DNA of 64,000 bases from NCBI RefSeq assembly GCF_021134715.1, contig NC_060021.1, forward strand, positions 6,604,501 to 6,668,500, read 5' to 3'. The stretch comes from Daphnia pulex (Eukaryota; Arthropoda; Branchiopoda; Diplostraca; Daphniidae). Made by a program: the position numbers and the translations under genes. This document shows, piece after piece, positions 1 through 13,782 of this stretch. How positions within the stretch are numbered: the first letter of the stretch is position 1; each line of letters opens with the position of its first letter. The notes under the pieces are model-generated. The model worked only from the letters and a program-made list of their open reading frames with translations. It was not told where the DNA came from and did no database searches.

Positions 1-970
1 GTTGTAGGCAGTCGAGAAATAAAGGGAGGAAGAAGGAACGAGTAATAGACAGAGAGAAAAAGAGAGAGAGATGCGGATACATTTTCGGTTCACAGCGGAA
101 GGAAAAAATGTCGGAAAAAACGGATGGGCTTCTTCACGTTTCCTCCCGAAACAAATTTTTACTTTTTCGTAATAATTTCTCATTCATCATAAATGGAGAG
201 GTGGGGCGGGGAAATGTGAAATCGCCACCCACGGGTTTTTTTTTCCATCGAAACAATTTGTCCAGACACACACACTGGTAAACGCCAAAGACACAAAATA
301 AATTATAACGGCAACGCGATTAAGAAAGAAAGTGGAGAGAGAGAGAGTAAAGGGAAAGAGGCAAAGAATTGGATAGACGCAACTACCGATACAAGATTAT
401 TATCCGCTTTTCCTTTTCTTTGTGTATGTTTTTTTTTTTACTTGAGAGATGGAGCAATTTTGAATAATAATCAAAAAAGAAAGCGGAAGAGAATGCAAAT
501 CATTCGGGAGATTCGTCGATGAACAAAAAGAATAAAGGCCATAAGAAAAATCACACGCAAACACAAATTCACTATGTACATGGCGATTACACGAGAGAAG
601 GAGATAATGCGCATAAACAATGCAGATCAATCATATTTTTCTTTCCAATCGAAAGAAAAGAAACAAAACAAAAAAACCGAAAAAAACGAAACAAACAAAC
701 TGGGATTGAGTTATTGAATTTGTTTCCTTTTTTTTCCTTTTTTGCGTCTATCAAATTACTTTCATTTTTCAATGTTATTGGGTTGTTACGATGGCCGTAT
801 ATAATATCGTGTGCCTAGAAATTTATTAGGCAGATCAAAAATGTGTGGGTTTTTTCTTCCTTTCCTTCGCAGCTGTCGGCGGGGAGGAGGAGGATCGTGA
901 AAACATTTTTTGTTTTTTTTTTTTTTGTTTTTTTTTATTGATTTATATCTAAAAAAGGAAATGATAATAT
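1..970. other. Intergenic DNA downstream of the RhoGAP gene
   Basis: AT-rich DNA with GAGA-type runs, poly-T tracts and no reading frame that resembles a protein. It lies beyond the 3' end of the minus-strand RhoGAP gene. I see no further gene here; the left part may belong to a neighbour outside the window. Confidence 0.6.
934..939 (-). terminator. Candidate poly(A) signal of the RhoGAP gene
   Basis: TTTATT on the plus strand reads AATAAA on the minus strand, about 32 bases after the stop codon of the RhoGAP gene. It would give a very short 3' untranslated region. A more distal signal is also possible. Confidence 0.4.
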
Positions 971-3900
971 TTACGGCGTTTCCTTTTCGAACAAGGCGGC
1001 CATGTCACGGATGCGCTTGTGTTGCGGAACGACGCCGACGGCCTCGGAGCAACTCCGGTGCGTGGGCGACACCGTTTTGATCGGTGATGTTGCGATGGAG
1101 ATGGGAACAGCAGAGACGGTGGCGGTGGTTGTAGTGGCAGTGGCGGCTGCGACGGCTGCAGCGGCCACCAGAGTGGCCGGAAGGGTCTGGGCCCATTGAG
1201 CCGCCCTCTCCTTGACGTTGACGTCCTCGTCGATAAGACCCGGATGCGGCGTTTGAAGGGATGGCGGCGGTGGAGGTGAGACACCCAACTCGCCGCCCGA
1301 CTCGTTCTGCTGATGAGTCGGACTTCCGGCTTTCTGCTTGAGACGGACAATGACGGCGTCCTCTTTGCTGTCACTGCGGAAGCTCTCGGATTTGTACTTT
1401 TCGCGCAGGAAGGAGCGCCGCTCCTCCTTGTAGCGCTCGATCCTCAACCTGGTCCTCGGGTCGCTCATGTCGATGCCCAACGATTTTTGGCGCAGCAGCT
1501 CCTTGGCGTCCTGATCCAGGGCCGAGTCTCCCTGCATCATCGTTTTGCACGCGTCCGTGTTGCTCTCGCCCAGCATCATCATCTCGCACCTCTCGCTCTC
1601 CACCGGGTTGTTGCTGATGATGGGCGACGATTTGGGCGGCGCCAGGTGAATTTCAATGTTCTCCTTGCCTTCGTCCTTCATCTTCTTCGACTCGTCCAGC
1701 AGGTGCGTGGCCAGTTGTTGTTGCTGCTGCTGCAGCTGTTTGTTGTTGGGCGACGAAACCGGAGTGGCCGGTTTGACAGGTGACGTGGGCGTGCTGACCC
1801 GCTGCTGTTGTTGTTGGTTGGATCGCTCGCTGTTGTTGTCGCCACCGGTTTGAAATTTGTTGAGCAACTCTTTGACGCTCGTCTTGCGAGCGGCGGAAGA
1901 CGTAAAATTCCGGCCTTCTGACGTCGGGCTGACGGGCGAGAGCGGACTGACGGACGACAGCGGCGAGGAAGCTCTTCGTTGAAGCGGAGTCGGCTCGTAG
2001 TCGAACGACGTCTCGAGCGTGGTCGGCCGGACAACCACCTGGGGGGCGGCCTCGACCATCTTCTTGACGGGCGACAGCGGCTGGAGATTCTTGGGCGGTT
2101 CCGTTCTCTTGCTGGAATTCAATTTGATGGGCAGAGCGGGTTTGCCGCCGTGGCCGGATTTTAACGAAGACGACGATTCCGAGGTGGACAGACGCCTGGC
2201 CGGCGAAGTCGGCTCGGACGACTGGAGGAGATTGCTCTCCGATCGGCGGGAATTTTCAATTTCGTTGCGGATCCGGCGCTCGCGGAGTAAATCGCGGCCG
2301 ATTTCCGACTCGAAGCGGCGCTTACTCGACACCGACTCGCTTTCCGGATGGAGATCGTAGAGCGGCGTGGGAGGTAGACTCGTGGTGTTCATCTTGTGAG
2401 GCGGCGGCGGCGACGCCAGCGACGACGACGTCTGCAGCTTTTGCGACGCCATTTTGTTGTTGGTATTGAGCAAACTCGGAAGCGAAACGGATAGAGGTAG
2501 GTGGTGGTGCGGCTGCTGCGACTGTTGTTGCTCCTTGACGTTGCGGCTCGATTCCGCCTGTTTGTCGGAATCGTCACTCGACGACAACTTGGGCGACAGA
2601 GAGAGACGGACGCCTTTGGGCGGAGTAACTTTGGGCGGGGCGTCGTCGATGTCCTTGATGACAAAGGCCGACAACTTGGCGTCGCACGAGGAAGGAGAAT
2701 CTTTGGCTGCGGATGTTTTCCGGCTGTTGGCATCCTTCCGCTCGTGCAAGGAAACGGGCGTCGTCGCAGTCGATTCGGACGCCGCTTCCTTGGCCGGGCT
2801 GGCGCGGATCTTGACGGGAGACGACGTCGTCGAGTTGTTTCTGACGGGATAGTCGCCGAGATCAGCGATGGCGATCTGAAGAACCGTCGGATCTTCACGC
2901 AAAAGCTCGTTGACTTCCTGGATCGATTGGCGCAGCACTTTGACCTGATAGTAAATGACTTCTTCCGATTCGTCCGTCCGGGGAGGCGGCGGGATCACGT
3001 CCTCGTAGACGTTGACAATCTCCAGGGGTTTCAGGGACTTGTTGCCGGACGCTGTGTCCCTGAGAACGACGTTCTCGTACGTCTCGCCACCGTCGACGTC
3101 GATCGTGTCGTTTTCGCCTCCGACATCCGCAACGGAAGCGCCTCCTTCGTCGATGTTTTCGTAGCTGGGCTGATCGAGATTCTCGTAATTGGACTGGGCC
3201 GTCATCTCCGCCTCGTGCTGTTGCTGCTGCTGCTGCTCAATGTTCTCGTATTTGGCCTGATCCACGTTCTCGTAAGACACGCCCACCGGTTCGGCAGTCT
3301 GGTCCAGCGGCGGCTCGATGGGCTCGTATTCTTCTTCGTCAACGATGGCCGGATCGATGACGTTCTCGTAGGTGGCGTCTTGGCTCGTACTCGAGACTCT
3401 CACCATGGCGTAGGCGTGATTATCTGCGAAATTCTCGTAGGCCGCCCCAGCCGACGCCACCGCCGGTGCAGGTGAACTTGTCGTCCGTCGAAGGCTACAA
3501 AAAAAAGTAACGGAATTTTAAATTAGTTTCCCGTAAAAAGAGAAATAAGAAATTACCTTTCGACGTCGGCCGTCCTGTTGTCAGCCACGTTAACGTTCTC
3601 GTAAACGTCATTGAGGCCGTGCAAAGTGTAGCTCTCACGATCATCCGAGCCCACGGGCACTTCCGTCGAGCTGTAATCTTCCGTGGTGACCTGTTGCCAG
3701 CCATATGAAAAAGTTGGTTAAAACAAGGAAAAGAAAATTTAAAAAAGGTAAAAACAAATTTATACATTGACGAGGGAATCATTGTCTCCGTCCATGGCCA
3801 TTTCGCTGGGCATGTCTGGCATCTGGGCGTCGGTGTTGTCGGGCGAAGGTGAGCGTCCGCCACCGGCAGCAGCATCCATCCTGTGGTGGCGGTGGTGATG

Positions 3901-6900
3901 GTGCACTTCGGCCTGAATGCAAAAGAGCTCGTAGGCGGGATTGCTGGCCGCCCAATTTCCTTTTCCGTCGATCTGCTCCGCGTTCATGGGCATTCCCTGC
4001 ACGAATCAATAGGCGCGCGGATCAAGGTTAGTATGGCCGGCCCCGACTGCGACGCAATGACCTTAATGAATATAACTGACCCTGGCCGAGTCGTCAATGA
4101 CGCTATCATCCACACTGGCCGGCCGCGCCCTCCCCACGCAGCTACCGTCCTCGCTGTGGTGGCTGCTGCTGCTGCTGCTGCTACTCCCACCACCGCCACT
4201 AATCTGACGGCTGGAATCGTCAGATAGCTTCTTGGATACGGCCAGCATTTCCCGGCTGTTCATAATATTCAATTCGCTGTCGTCCAGGTGGCTCAGATCG
4301 ATCAATGACATCTTGGAGCTGCCGGAATGGGGGTCTTCCACCGCCGTCAGGTTCATGTTCTTACCGAATTCGAGACCTGGCGACTCGACGGACGGCGAGC
4401 CCCGCGTTCGTGTGGTCTCCTCTTTCGAATCTGAAATTTCATTAGCCATTCAAATATTTTATAACATCGTCCGACAGGCGGATTGGTGGGCGTCCTTAAA
4501 TCAAATCATAAATGAGGAAAGGAGAGAGAAATTTACTTTTGGTTCCGGATTTTGAGATCTCAGCGTAAATGGCGTCGTTGGACTGTCCTGGCTGACGTGC
4601 GCTGGCTTCTGGACTGGCGTCGCCCTCCTCGTCCAGCGGATCGACTTGCATGCTGCCCGTCCGGCTGGTCATGAGCAGGCGGAAGTACGAGTCGTGAGAG
4701 ACGGAGCGGTTGTGACAGCGGGACAGCGACCCGTCTTGAATCGACTCGTCATCGCCGTCGCCGGCCAATCGCACAGCCGAATCTTCGCCATCCCTCAGCG
4801 GTGACGGGCCGCTGCTGCGCTCTGACTGATGATCGGCCGGTTTGGCGGTGATGAGGGCTACTGCCTCGGCTGGACTCGTCAGTTGGCTGGACTCGCCGGC
4901 CGACGAGTTGCGGTTGGAAGCCACAAGAGATTCGGCGCTCTTGACGGGTCTCAATCTCGGCCGGACGTACGTCATGGCCCGTTGCGGAGTTGCAGACGAG
5001 CAAGAGCCGCCAGATCCAGCCACCTGGGCCGGCATGCTGACGGTGGAGCTGGTGCTGGCAGATGAGTTCTTGCGCTGGGCCTTGTTGGCGGAAGGCGAGC
5101 GGCCCTTGCTGGGCTTGGCGAAAAGTGATTTCCAGCCGAGCGGCGATTTCTTGTGCTTGAGGCTGTGGCCGCGCTTGCTGCGAGCGTCACCGTTGGGTAG
5201 CTCGATGACCGTGTGATACTTTGGCGGAAGCGAGGCTGGCCCACCGCCCACCTCAATGTACTGCGTGTCATTCTGACTGCTGGCCAGTTGCAGGGCCCGG
5301 TTGCGAGCTTCTTCCAGCGAGAGGAGCTTAGTCGGCGTCGAGATGGCCAGCGATTTGGGTCGGGTCCTCTTCAAGGCTCCGCCGCCGCCGACGCTGCTCG
5401 GCTGCTCGTCGCTGCTGAGCTGGACGGGGATGGCCGGCACCTTATCGCTGAAGATCAAATCGACGTACCGTACCAGACATTCCGTCACTACCGCTTGCAC
5501 GCCCACTCCCTGCGTACAAAACATCCAAGACCAGATGCACAAAAAAGTGTTAGAGGCCCAACGGCCCGGGTTCCAGCCTTGCCTCTTTTTGTTTATTTTC
5601 TCTGTCACATACCTGAAGTGCAGCAACGCCACCAAATTCCAGTTCTTTGCAACGCAGCAAATTCGGCGCCCATACAATGGCCACATTCTTGGCCGTCATG
5701 CCCGTCGAGGCATTATTTTCTGCCACCCGCGCCAAATGTCGAGTCAAGTACTCGAGCGTGCGGAAATGAGGCGGCGGCAGTTGCTGGACCACCTGCGCAA
5801 TGGGCGAATTGATTTTCGGATCAAAGAGATAAAAATGAGTTGAAATGCGGGTGAAACGAAAAATCGATGGGGCTTATTATTCGATTTGGTTTCAGGTTCC
5901 TTACCTCGCGCATTCGAACCACTCTGAGATGATCAGGTCCCTGGACGGCGTTGACGAACTGGTCGTAGAGCTGGTAGGTGCACAGCGGGTTGGGCAGTTC
6001 GCGGAAATACATTTTGAGCAGCGAGGAAACGGCGTGCATATCCTGTCGGATGGCCTCGTCCTCCACCAGAGCCGGCACCCTGTCCTCGTCAAAAGCATTT
6101 CTAAGTGGATAACCAAAAAAGAAAATAAAAAAAATAAAAATGACGGACAGAAAATAATTTAGAAAGTTTTTTTCCAGCCAGTCGAGAGTGCAAAACGGGA
6201 GCTGTCATGTCACACAATTGAAGGGGGGGAATCAAAATGGAGAAATATTTTTCGCGGGACAAAAAAAGGAACTTGCGTCACACGCTATCAGGTCATCAGC
6301 ATGTCGAGAAACAGGTTTCTTTCTTATCGGACATGTTTTTTTCCATTTCTTTACCGTCGAGATTTCCCTCTGTGCACACAAAACGCAATCCATCTGGAGG
6401 CGCTCCTCCCCATCAAATGGGTAAATTGCGGGGTAGTCAAAACGAAGCGGAGCGGGATTGATTTGAAAAAATTGGTCGGGGGAGATAGAAAAAAAGCAAT
6501 TGACGGCAATTCACCTGAGCTTTTGGATGTTGGAGGTGATGCCCGACAATCGATAAATGCCGTCGACGATGCCGTACTCCTCGATGAACTCGGCGCAGCA
6601 TTTCAACACCATCGGAACTGGGGTAGAGCAACACACGCACAAAACGGATCACGATGATGAAATTGAGACATTTATGGGCTCGATTATTTATTTAAAAATG
6701 ATTTGAAAATACAAAAAACAAGTAAAAGAGACTTACTCTCACGTCCCGAATTGAGCAAATGTTCGCCCAGGTCGCAGCCGAAAACGCGCTCCTTCAAGAT
6801 GCCCGACTGCTTCAGTTTACGGCGAGACGGCCTCGATAAGATGAAACTCCTGTTTTTGGTTTTTTTGTTTTTCGTGAGCCAATCGGGGATAAAACAAACA

Positions 6901-9900
6901 AGATTAAGTTTCGAGACGAAAAGAAAACAGGAAAAAGAAACACACAGACACAAACACGAAAAACCAAAGCAAAAACACTACCTGCCCATTTCTAAATCGG
7001 TATCTCTTTTTCACACCATTTTCGAACCGACTGTCGTGAGTTATCGACACCCGTCACACGAAAATCACTAACTCGCCTTTTTTTTTCGTTTTTTCCCGAA
7101 TGAAAATGTTGTCACAAGGTTATTTGTTTTTAAAAATTTAGGGTGGGAAATGTTCGATGCGCACTTGAAAGGCACGCGCAGTTTCGTAGAGAAGAAGAGC
7201 TACGGCACACGAGTTCCGACACTGGTTAGCACCGGGTGTCGACTGCGTGAATGTTAGCCAGACGCGCTTGACCTTATCTTTTACACACACTCTCACGTCC
7301 AATATAGGCGCTGGCATTCATCTTTTTCTCTCTCTCTTTCGTTCTCTCTTCCTTTTTCTGCGTTTAAAAAATAAGAAAAAAGAGAAAAAGTGGTGCCCAA
7401 CCCACAAATCGCTCCTTTCAAACAAACGTCTTAAAAATATAAAAAATAAAATCCAGCAGCGTCGTGAAGAAGAAGAAGAAAAGAAAAGAAACCTTCGGGG
7501 TATCGCACGCGACGGGTTCAAAGGTGTTGAAAGACGATGATGAACGGTGCACAAAAAAACGAAACGAAACGAGTTTGTAGGGAAATTAGCAAAAGAGGGA
7601 AGGGACCGCAACAACATCAACAACAATTTAGAAAAAAAGGCGACAACTAAGAAGGGATTCACTTAACGATGCAGTTTGGAAGGAGACACACACAAAAGTC
7701 CACCGTCGCGCAAGCCGTCAACTCGGTGACTGATTCCGCGCAGCAGTACTTTTTTTCTGTGTGGGGAATCATCATCATAATCATAAAAAGAATGAACGAA
7801 CGAAAGAGAAAGACTTTTTTTTTTTTCCACAATAGGGCGGGGTTTTGATGGAAAGAAAAAAACCCACAAGGAAGGCGGTTTGGACAGCGAGTAAAACATT
7901 TCTCTCTCTATATCTCTCCTCCTCGCTGGCTCGATCGTCTAATATTGTTTTATTTGATTCTCTTTTCTATTATTTGGCTTTTTCCCATTTCTTTCATTCC
8001 GTTTTCTACTATGTGTGCAGCACGCCGAAAAGAAATTTCACTCGGGCTCGGTCACGGACCGATAACTGCCACCTGGCGGGTTGTTGTTGTTGCGTTGTTT
8101 TTTTTTTTTTTTTTTTTTTTTTCTCCCGTTGGCGCGTCCTACTCGTCGAGTGGCAACCGGATCGCAGTCATCAAAGACTCGTTATCGATTTGACAAGTTC
8201 TCTGACTCGAGTCGACTCGTTTCTCCTGGCAGCTTTGAACATGTGAACAAATAAATACAACACGACATGGCCGGACTGGGCTGCCGACTATAGCGGGGAT
8301 ATGGGGTAACGAATGGGTGATGGGCCATGAAAAACAGGAAAAATATCAACGCATCCGGTATAGAAAACGCCAAATAGAAAAATTCTCTCTCTCTCGCTTT
8401 CCATTCTGTCCATCTAAACGAAAAAAACTTGATAATAATAACAAGGATCGGCCTCTTTTTCCTTTTTGAAATAAAATTAAAATACGACAAGTACAAGTAG
8501 TAGCCGGATGAGTTCCGGAAACCCGAGAATCAACCAAGGTAATGTGAGAAGACGTAATGTCGTAAGAGAGAGAGAAAACACCAACAACAACAACAACAAT
8601 AAATACAACGGTCGGTGGTGGTTGGCGGTTGGAAAAGGAGGGACTATCCATCCACTGCGCGCGCTGGATTGTAGGTAACAAAAAAAAAAAAGAATTGGCC
8701 TTGGATTGCCGAGCAAACGAAGGCCACTACTACCCCCGCAGACTGACGGACGGGACGGACCGACGGACGGACGGACTCTCTCTCTTCAGAGTGTGTGTGT
8801 TTTCATGATCCTCTGTTTTTGGGTTTCGCCTGCAGCCCGACCCTACTTCATTAGCATCAAATCATGCGCCGATGCTCGTTTGTTTTTCTCCCAAGGATTC
8901 TCGCTCACCACTGGATTCCGCGCATACATGCATACACGTACGTCTTATGTATACACAACATTTCTCCTCCATTCTATCCTCTTTTTTCTTTTCTTTTCTT
9001 ATTTCCAGGCGCGCATAAATCCTATCTCTTACGACCTCTTCTTCACTTCTTTGCCCGACATGCAGCCACCACCACCACTTCCTGGACGAATCCCAGACTA
9101 CCCGAGGAATGAGTCTTCCAGCCCAGCCAGCCAGCCCCCCCAATCTTGTTTATGGATTCATAAAATACACAAACATTTTTTTTTCTCTTTTTTTATTTTC
9201 ATCCAACTTTTTATTCCTTTTTTCCTCCTCTTCTTATTCCGTTTCAATCTTCCCTCCCTTCTTCTTCTTCGTCTCTCTCTACGTATTTAGCGCTTGTCTG
9301 TGTTCAGTGGCTGCTGCTGCTGCTGCCAGTCCCGCCCATTTTTTTCTGTTTTTTTACGGTCCCCCGAAAAACTTTTCCCGAACGCCTGGCAAGAGAAAAC
9401 CATTTTGGCGGTGCTTGATCCGTCTGCAATGGAAAAAAAAAAAGACGACAGCTGCGTCACCCGGGTTGGGTGGCTACAAGCCTACAACAGTGTCAACCCC
9501 TATAGACGACCGGATTAAGGAAAAAGTCCCCGAACCCAACAGGAGAACCACCGAAAGAACTCCGTACGTTCCAAAGGCCAACACGATTCCGACTCTTTCT
9601 CTCTCGTCTTCTCTTCCGCGTGTAATAAAACGAGCGTTTAGTGAAGCTGCGAGTGGAAATGGAGGTCACGTTATGTAGGCAAAAGACGTCGGGTTTGTTG
9701 TTGTTGCCTACCTGAAAAAGGAGATGAGCTTGCCGTGCTTGCGCAAAACAGGTTTGGTGGGCAAATGCTCGGCGCTGCTGCTGCCGCTGCCTCCGCCGCC
9801 ACTGCATCCGGACTGATTCAGCAGGTGCTGAGTCTTGCTGCTGCTGCTGGCTCCGCCCGGATTCGATCCTCCTCCTCCGCTCCCGCCGCCGACCACGACG

Positions 9901-12900
9901 ACGGGCGTCGTGTTGGGTAATGACAAATGAGCCGGCACTTTGTCGCCGATGATCCGGACACACTCGGACGGAAAGAATCCGACATCAAATCCGCGTTTGC
10001 CTCGCCACCACATGCTCTCTTCCGGCGGAGGCATATCGATCACGGATATCATATCACCCACCTATGGAGGAGAGTGGCACACAAAAAGCAACGACATTGT
10101 TACGACATTGTTACGAGGCGTCACATTTCACACGAGGACACGAGACACACACACACAGACCGTCGCCGGCCGATTCTTCCGCGAGATTGAACGTGTGGCC
10201 GGCAACAAGACAAAGTTTTGGACAAACTTTGTAATGTTCTTTTTTCTTCTCTTTCAAGCAAGACACGGAGACGGATTGCTTGATTGTTGCTCCTATTTCA
10301 CAGACTGGCTTGTGACTGTACGGCCCTACACATATGCGTATAGGAGCCGAGAGTCAAAGAGAGAGAGAGAGGAAGGTTGCCGGCGGCAGTATGTCCCGAC
10401 AAGAAGAAAATAGAACCAGTCGGGAGATGGGATAATGATATGCAAAAACCGATTAAGGATTTCTTGGCCTTTTTTTCTTTTCTTTTTGAGAAAGAAAAGA
10501 AACAAAACTTGAAAAAATAATAATAAATTTAAAGAAATGAGAAAAAAATAGACAAAATAATGGACCCTGGCATCCGTCTGTGTCTATCTCAATGAATGAT
10601 GGGCCAACGGGCCAGCAGGACGGGCTGACATGGTTTCTTGGGGGACTATGTGTGTGTGTGTGTGAACGTAAATGAAATGAGCGTGTATACTTCGAAGCTG
10701 ATCTCGTCCGATGCAACGGCCGCGTAACGGCGCACGGCGTAGGCAGCGGCCACGGCCGGCGTGTTGATCTCGGCGTCTGCATCGTCGGACGGCGGAGGTG
10801 GGTAGAGCCGCCGGCCTCGGTTGTCCACTTCCAGCCAGTTGAGGACGGGAGCGCAGTTGATTAAATTGCCAGCGATGGCGCTCAGCCGATTGACGTAGTT
10901 GGACAGCAAAGGTCTCAGCGCCACCTATTAGGAGGCGAAAAAAACAAGACAAATCAACAACACTGCGTGACCCAACAACCAAACAAACCCATAATTTCGG
11001 TGGGAAAAACAAAAAAAGTTAACAAAATTAAAAAAAAAAAAAAAAAAAAATGAAATTTCGGAGGAGGACCGGTGGAAGAAAACGTATACACACAGACAGA
11101 CACATAACACATTCTCGTGTTTTCACACACAACAAACGGACCCCTGAAGAGAGAGAGGTGCTAGTGGTGAAAGTAGATAGACCCGTCTTAAAAATAAACC
11201 TGGCCACCAAAAGGAGGAAGGAAAAAATAAAAAGGAAAAAGGAAAAAAAAAAGGGAACCATCCATCTTGGACGTCTACTGCGGAAGACCTGAAATGACAC
11301 GTTTCCTTCTTAATTAACACAACTTTTTCTCTTCCTGGCCTGCATCTCCCCTCGAGGCTTGTCACGGCCTCGACGGAGCCTATCATTACGAGTAAATAGA
11401 AACAAATCGGCGGGGGGACTCTACAACTAAATTAGCTTTGTAATGAATAACACATGGCCTTGATTCATTACTCAACAACAACAACAACAACATCACGAAC
11501 TGCCTCCACCCCTCTCCCGACCGAGTTCTTCACAGGAAAAGATAATCACTCTCCACGACGGACGGATAGATAATACCTGCTCTTTGCTGCCGTTGCCAGT
11601 AGAGCAGGGCCAGCAAGAGTGACGTCTGGCCCGTTGATCGTGGAGTTGGATGCGGATTTGGACAACGTAGAGCCGATCGATCCACACACAATTGCGTAGA
11701 CCCGCCGCCGCCGTCGTGACGGGGATCGTCACCGGATCGACCGACTGAACGGCCATCGTCATTGGGCGACCGCAGGCGTTCAACTGCCGTCCCTCTTCGA
11801 CTTCTTCTTGGTCATAGAGTCAAAGACAAGAAGAAGAAGAAGAAGTTCCTAACCTCGGTCCGTCTACTATACTATACTTCTTGGCTTTACTATTAATAGT
11901 CCAGCTGACGAGTCCCTCCCTCTCCCTCCCTTCAACATAGGGGCGCGATATGCGTACGCGTCTCTGTGTGTGTATATTTCCGTTTAGGTTGTTGCCTCTT
12001 TTCTTTCCTTTCTTCTTCTTCTTCTTCTTCTTTCACTGTTTGGCGTTGTGCGTGTGCCGGTCGGCGCTACTATTTACCTCGGCTGGATGGTTGACGTTTT
12101 CGGGCAGGAGAGGCAGTTGGCTGAACTTGCGGTCGTAGATGCAACGGTGGAGCTGCTCGTCCAGCAGCCGGAAATGCTCGTAGGAGCGACGGACGACCCA
12201 CGATTTGCCGTAGCTGGTGATTTGCAGCGCCACCAGCGGCACTTCCGATTCAATGGAGGAGGAGACCACCTTGCCCGTCTCTTCGTGCAGCTGGATCTAC
12301 AATTTTCAAACAAACAAACAAACAAACAAACAAGAGGAAGGAATTAAAAAACAAACCGGAACGCAGCGTGTTCATTTACAACCGGTTTTCAATCTTCCTA
12401 CTGGCCCACTGAGATGAGAGAGCCAAAAAGGACAGTTGCCGAAGATTGACGACCGGTCCCCGTCTCTCGTCCGTCTGTCCGTCTGTCGTGAATGGGCGCC
12501 AAACAGACAGAAGAGAACAAGACGGGCGGCGGAAAAAGACGTACCGTTAACGGTCCGAGATCGACGACATCGTAATGAAAATGGGCGCACTCGTCCAGCT
12601 TGGGGAAACGCGACGTCTCGACGGCGGCCGCTGCCGACGACGGTGAACACGAAGTGACGATCATTCCGCTGGCTCCGGCAGCTCCGGCGGCGTTGCTACT
12701 CGACGACAGGACGGGATGCTTGGGCGGTCGGTGCTGGATGCGAACGCTTCCGCCGCGAGGTGTCCCCAGCTCCGAGAGACCGCTGAGTCCGCTCTGTTGA
12801 CGGTTGATTCCATGATCATTAAAAGAAAACGAGAGGAAAGTTTAGTACCAAGACTACACGTACACAAAATACACATACAAAAAAGGAAAACAACCAACCA

Positions 12901-13782
12901 AAAATGAGAGTGGAACTTTTTCTTTGGGGCGGATGATAAAATTGAAAGGCGAGAAATAAAAATTTTGAAGAGAGAGAAAAAAGGAAAAGAGAAACGGAAA
13001 GGAGCGTCAGATGGTACGTGTGGATGGTGTACACATCATTACGACGGCATTAGGGAAATCGAGCGGGAGCGGCGTCGCGTGAGCGTGACGGAAACGGCGC
13101 GGTAACTTCGGCCCGTTCCGCGCCTCTGACGTCGCCGGGGAAAATGTTGGAAACCGCCGAAGCGCTCTGAGGTGAAAGCTTACCAACACACACACAGTCG
13201 CTGCTACTACTACTACACTGATTCTGTTGGTCACACCAGACTCACTACCGAGAGAGAGGCAGATGAACTCACGTGCTGCCACCACTACCCACCGACGTCT
13301 TCTTCTTTTTTAGCTTGCCATTTTTTTCTTTTGCTCTCTCTCTCTCTCGGGTTTTATCCGCATCGGAATGCATCCGCCGCAGATGCGGCAGATGATAATC
13401 AATAAAAACGACGTAGTCTTGGGTGGTGGTGGTGTTATATCACGTGACTCGGCCGCCGCCATCTCCAGAAAAACAACAACTTCTGCACGACCAGAAAGAA
13501 GAAATGAAACAAAGGATCGGGAAATCGTGAAACGAGTGACCACATTCATTAGGAGTAATGAAAATATAGCAGTCGGGTTCCCATGACACGATTCGCATCA
13601 TGCAAGCTCGGACTGGCAAGAATTTTAAAAAGAAAAAGAAAAGGGAGAGAGATTTGTTTCTTTAAAAACGAAACAAAATGAATTACGTTGGAGACGAATT
13701 TCGGGTCGATATCCGCCAGTCCTCTGGAACGTTTCGACGGAGCCGCCAGCAGCAGATCGCTGGCGCTGGTCACGGCAGCCAT
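971..13782 (-). CDS. CdGAPr: PX-SH3-RhoGAP protein, ARHGAP32/33 (CdGAPr) family
   Basis: Fourteen coding exons: 13782-13687, 12793-12545, 12296-12078, 10924-10691, 10061-9712, 6849-6737, 6617-6515, 6100-5905, 5792-5613, 5509-4537, 4430-4081, 3996-3766, 3690-3557, 3494-971; 1983 residues, all phases agree. Domain order: PX about residues 95-205 (RRSYEHF basic motif in exon 3); SH3 about 250-297, split between exons 4 and 5 (WWRGKRG, GFFPSECV); RhoGAP about 400-600 with the arginine finger in GIYRLSG (exon 7) and FRELPNPL, IVWAPNLLR (exons 8-9). This order is typical of vertebrate ARHGAP32/33, which accelerate GTP hydrolysis on Cdc42/Rac/Rho at membranes and synapses. The long tail is Ser/Pro-rich with Gln tracts and repeated YEN motifs. 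The ATG at 13782 was chosen because exon 1 ends in phase 0 and fits exon 2; a 5' untranslated exon further upstream is possible. Family assignment is firm; orthology to one vertebrate paralogue is not. Confidence 0.92.
8098..8122. repeat. Poly-T tract (T25) in a RhoGAP intron
   Basis: An uninterrupted run of 25 T lies in the long intron between exons 5 and 6 of the RhoGAP gene. It is a homopolymer, possibly the tail of an old retroposed sequence, but no target-site duplication was evident. Confidence 0.8.
11030..11050. repeat. Poly-A tract (A21) in a RhoGAP intron
   Basis: Twenty-one consecutive A in the intron between exons 3 and 4 of the RhoGAP gene. No associated element could be recognised. 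Confidence 0.8.

Noticed and set aside
2501..3475. Long plus-strand open frame of 324 codons
   Set aside because: It is the antisense of the YEN-rich RhoGAP exon; its Val/Leu/Arg-rich composition mirrors the sense codons and no family is recognisable.
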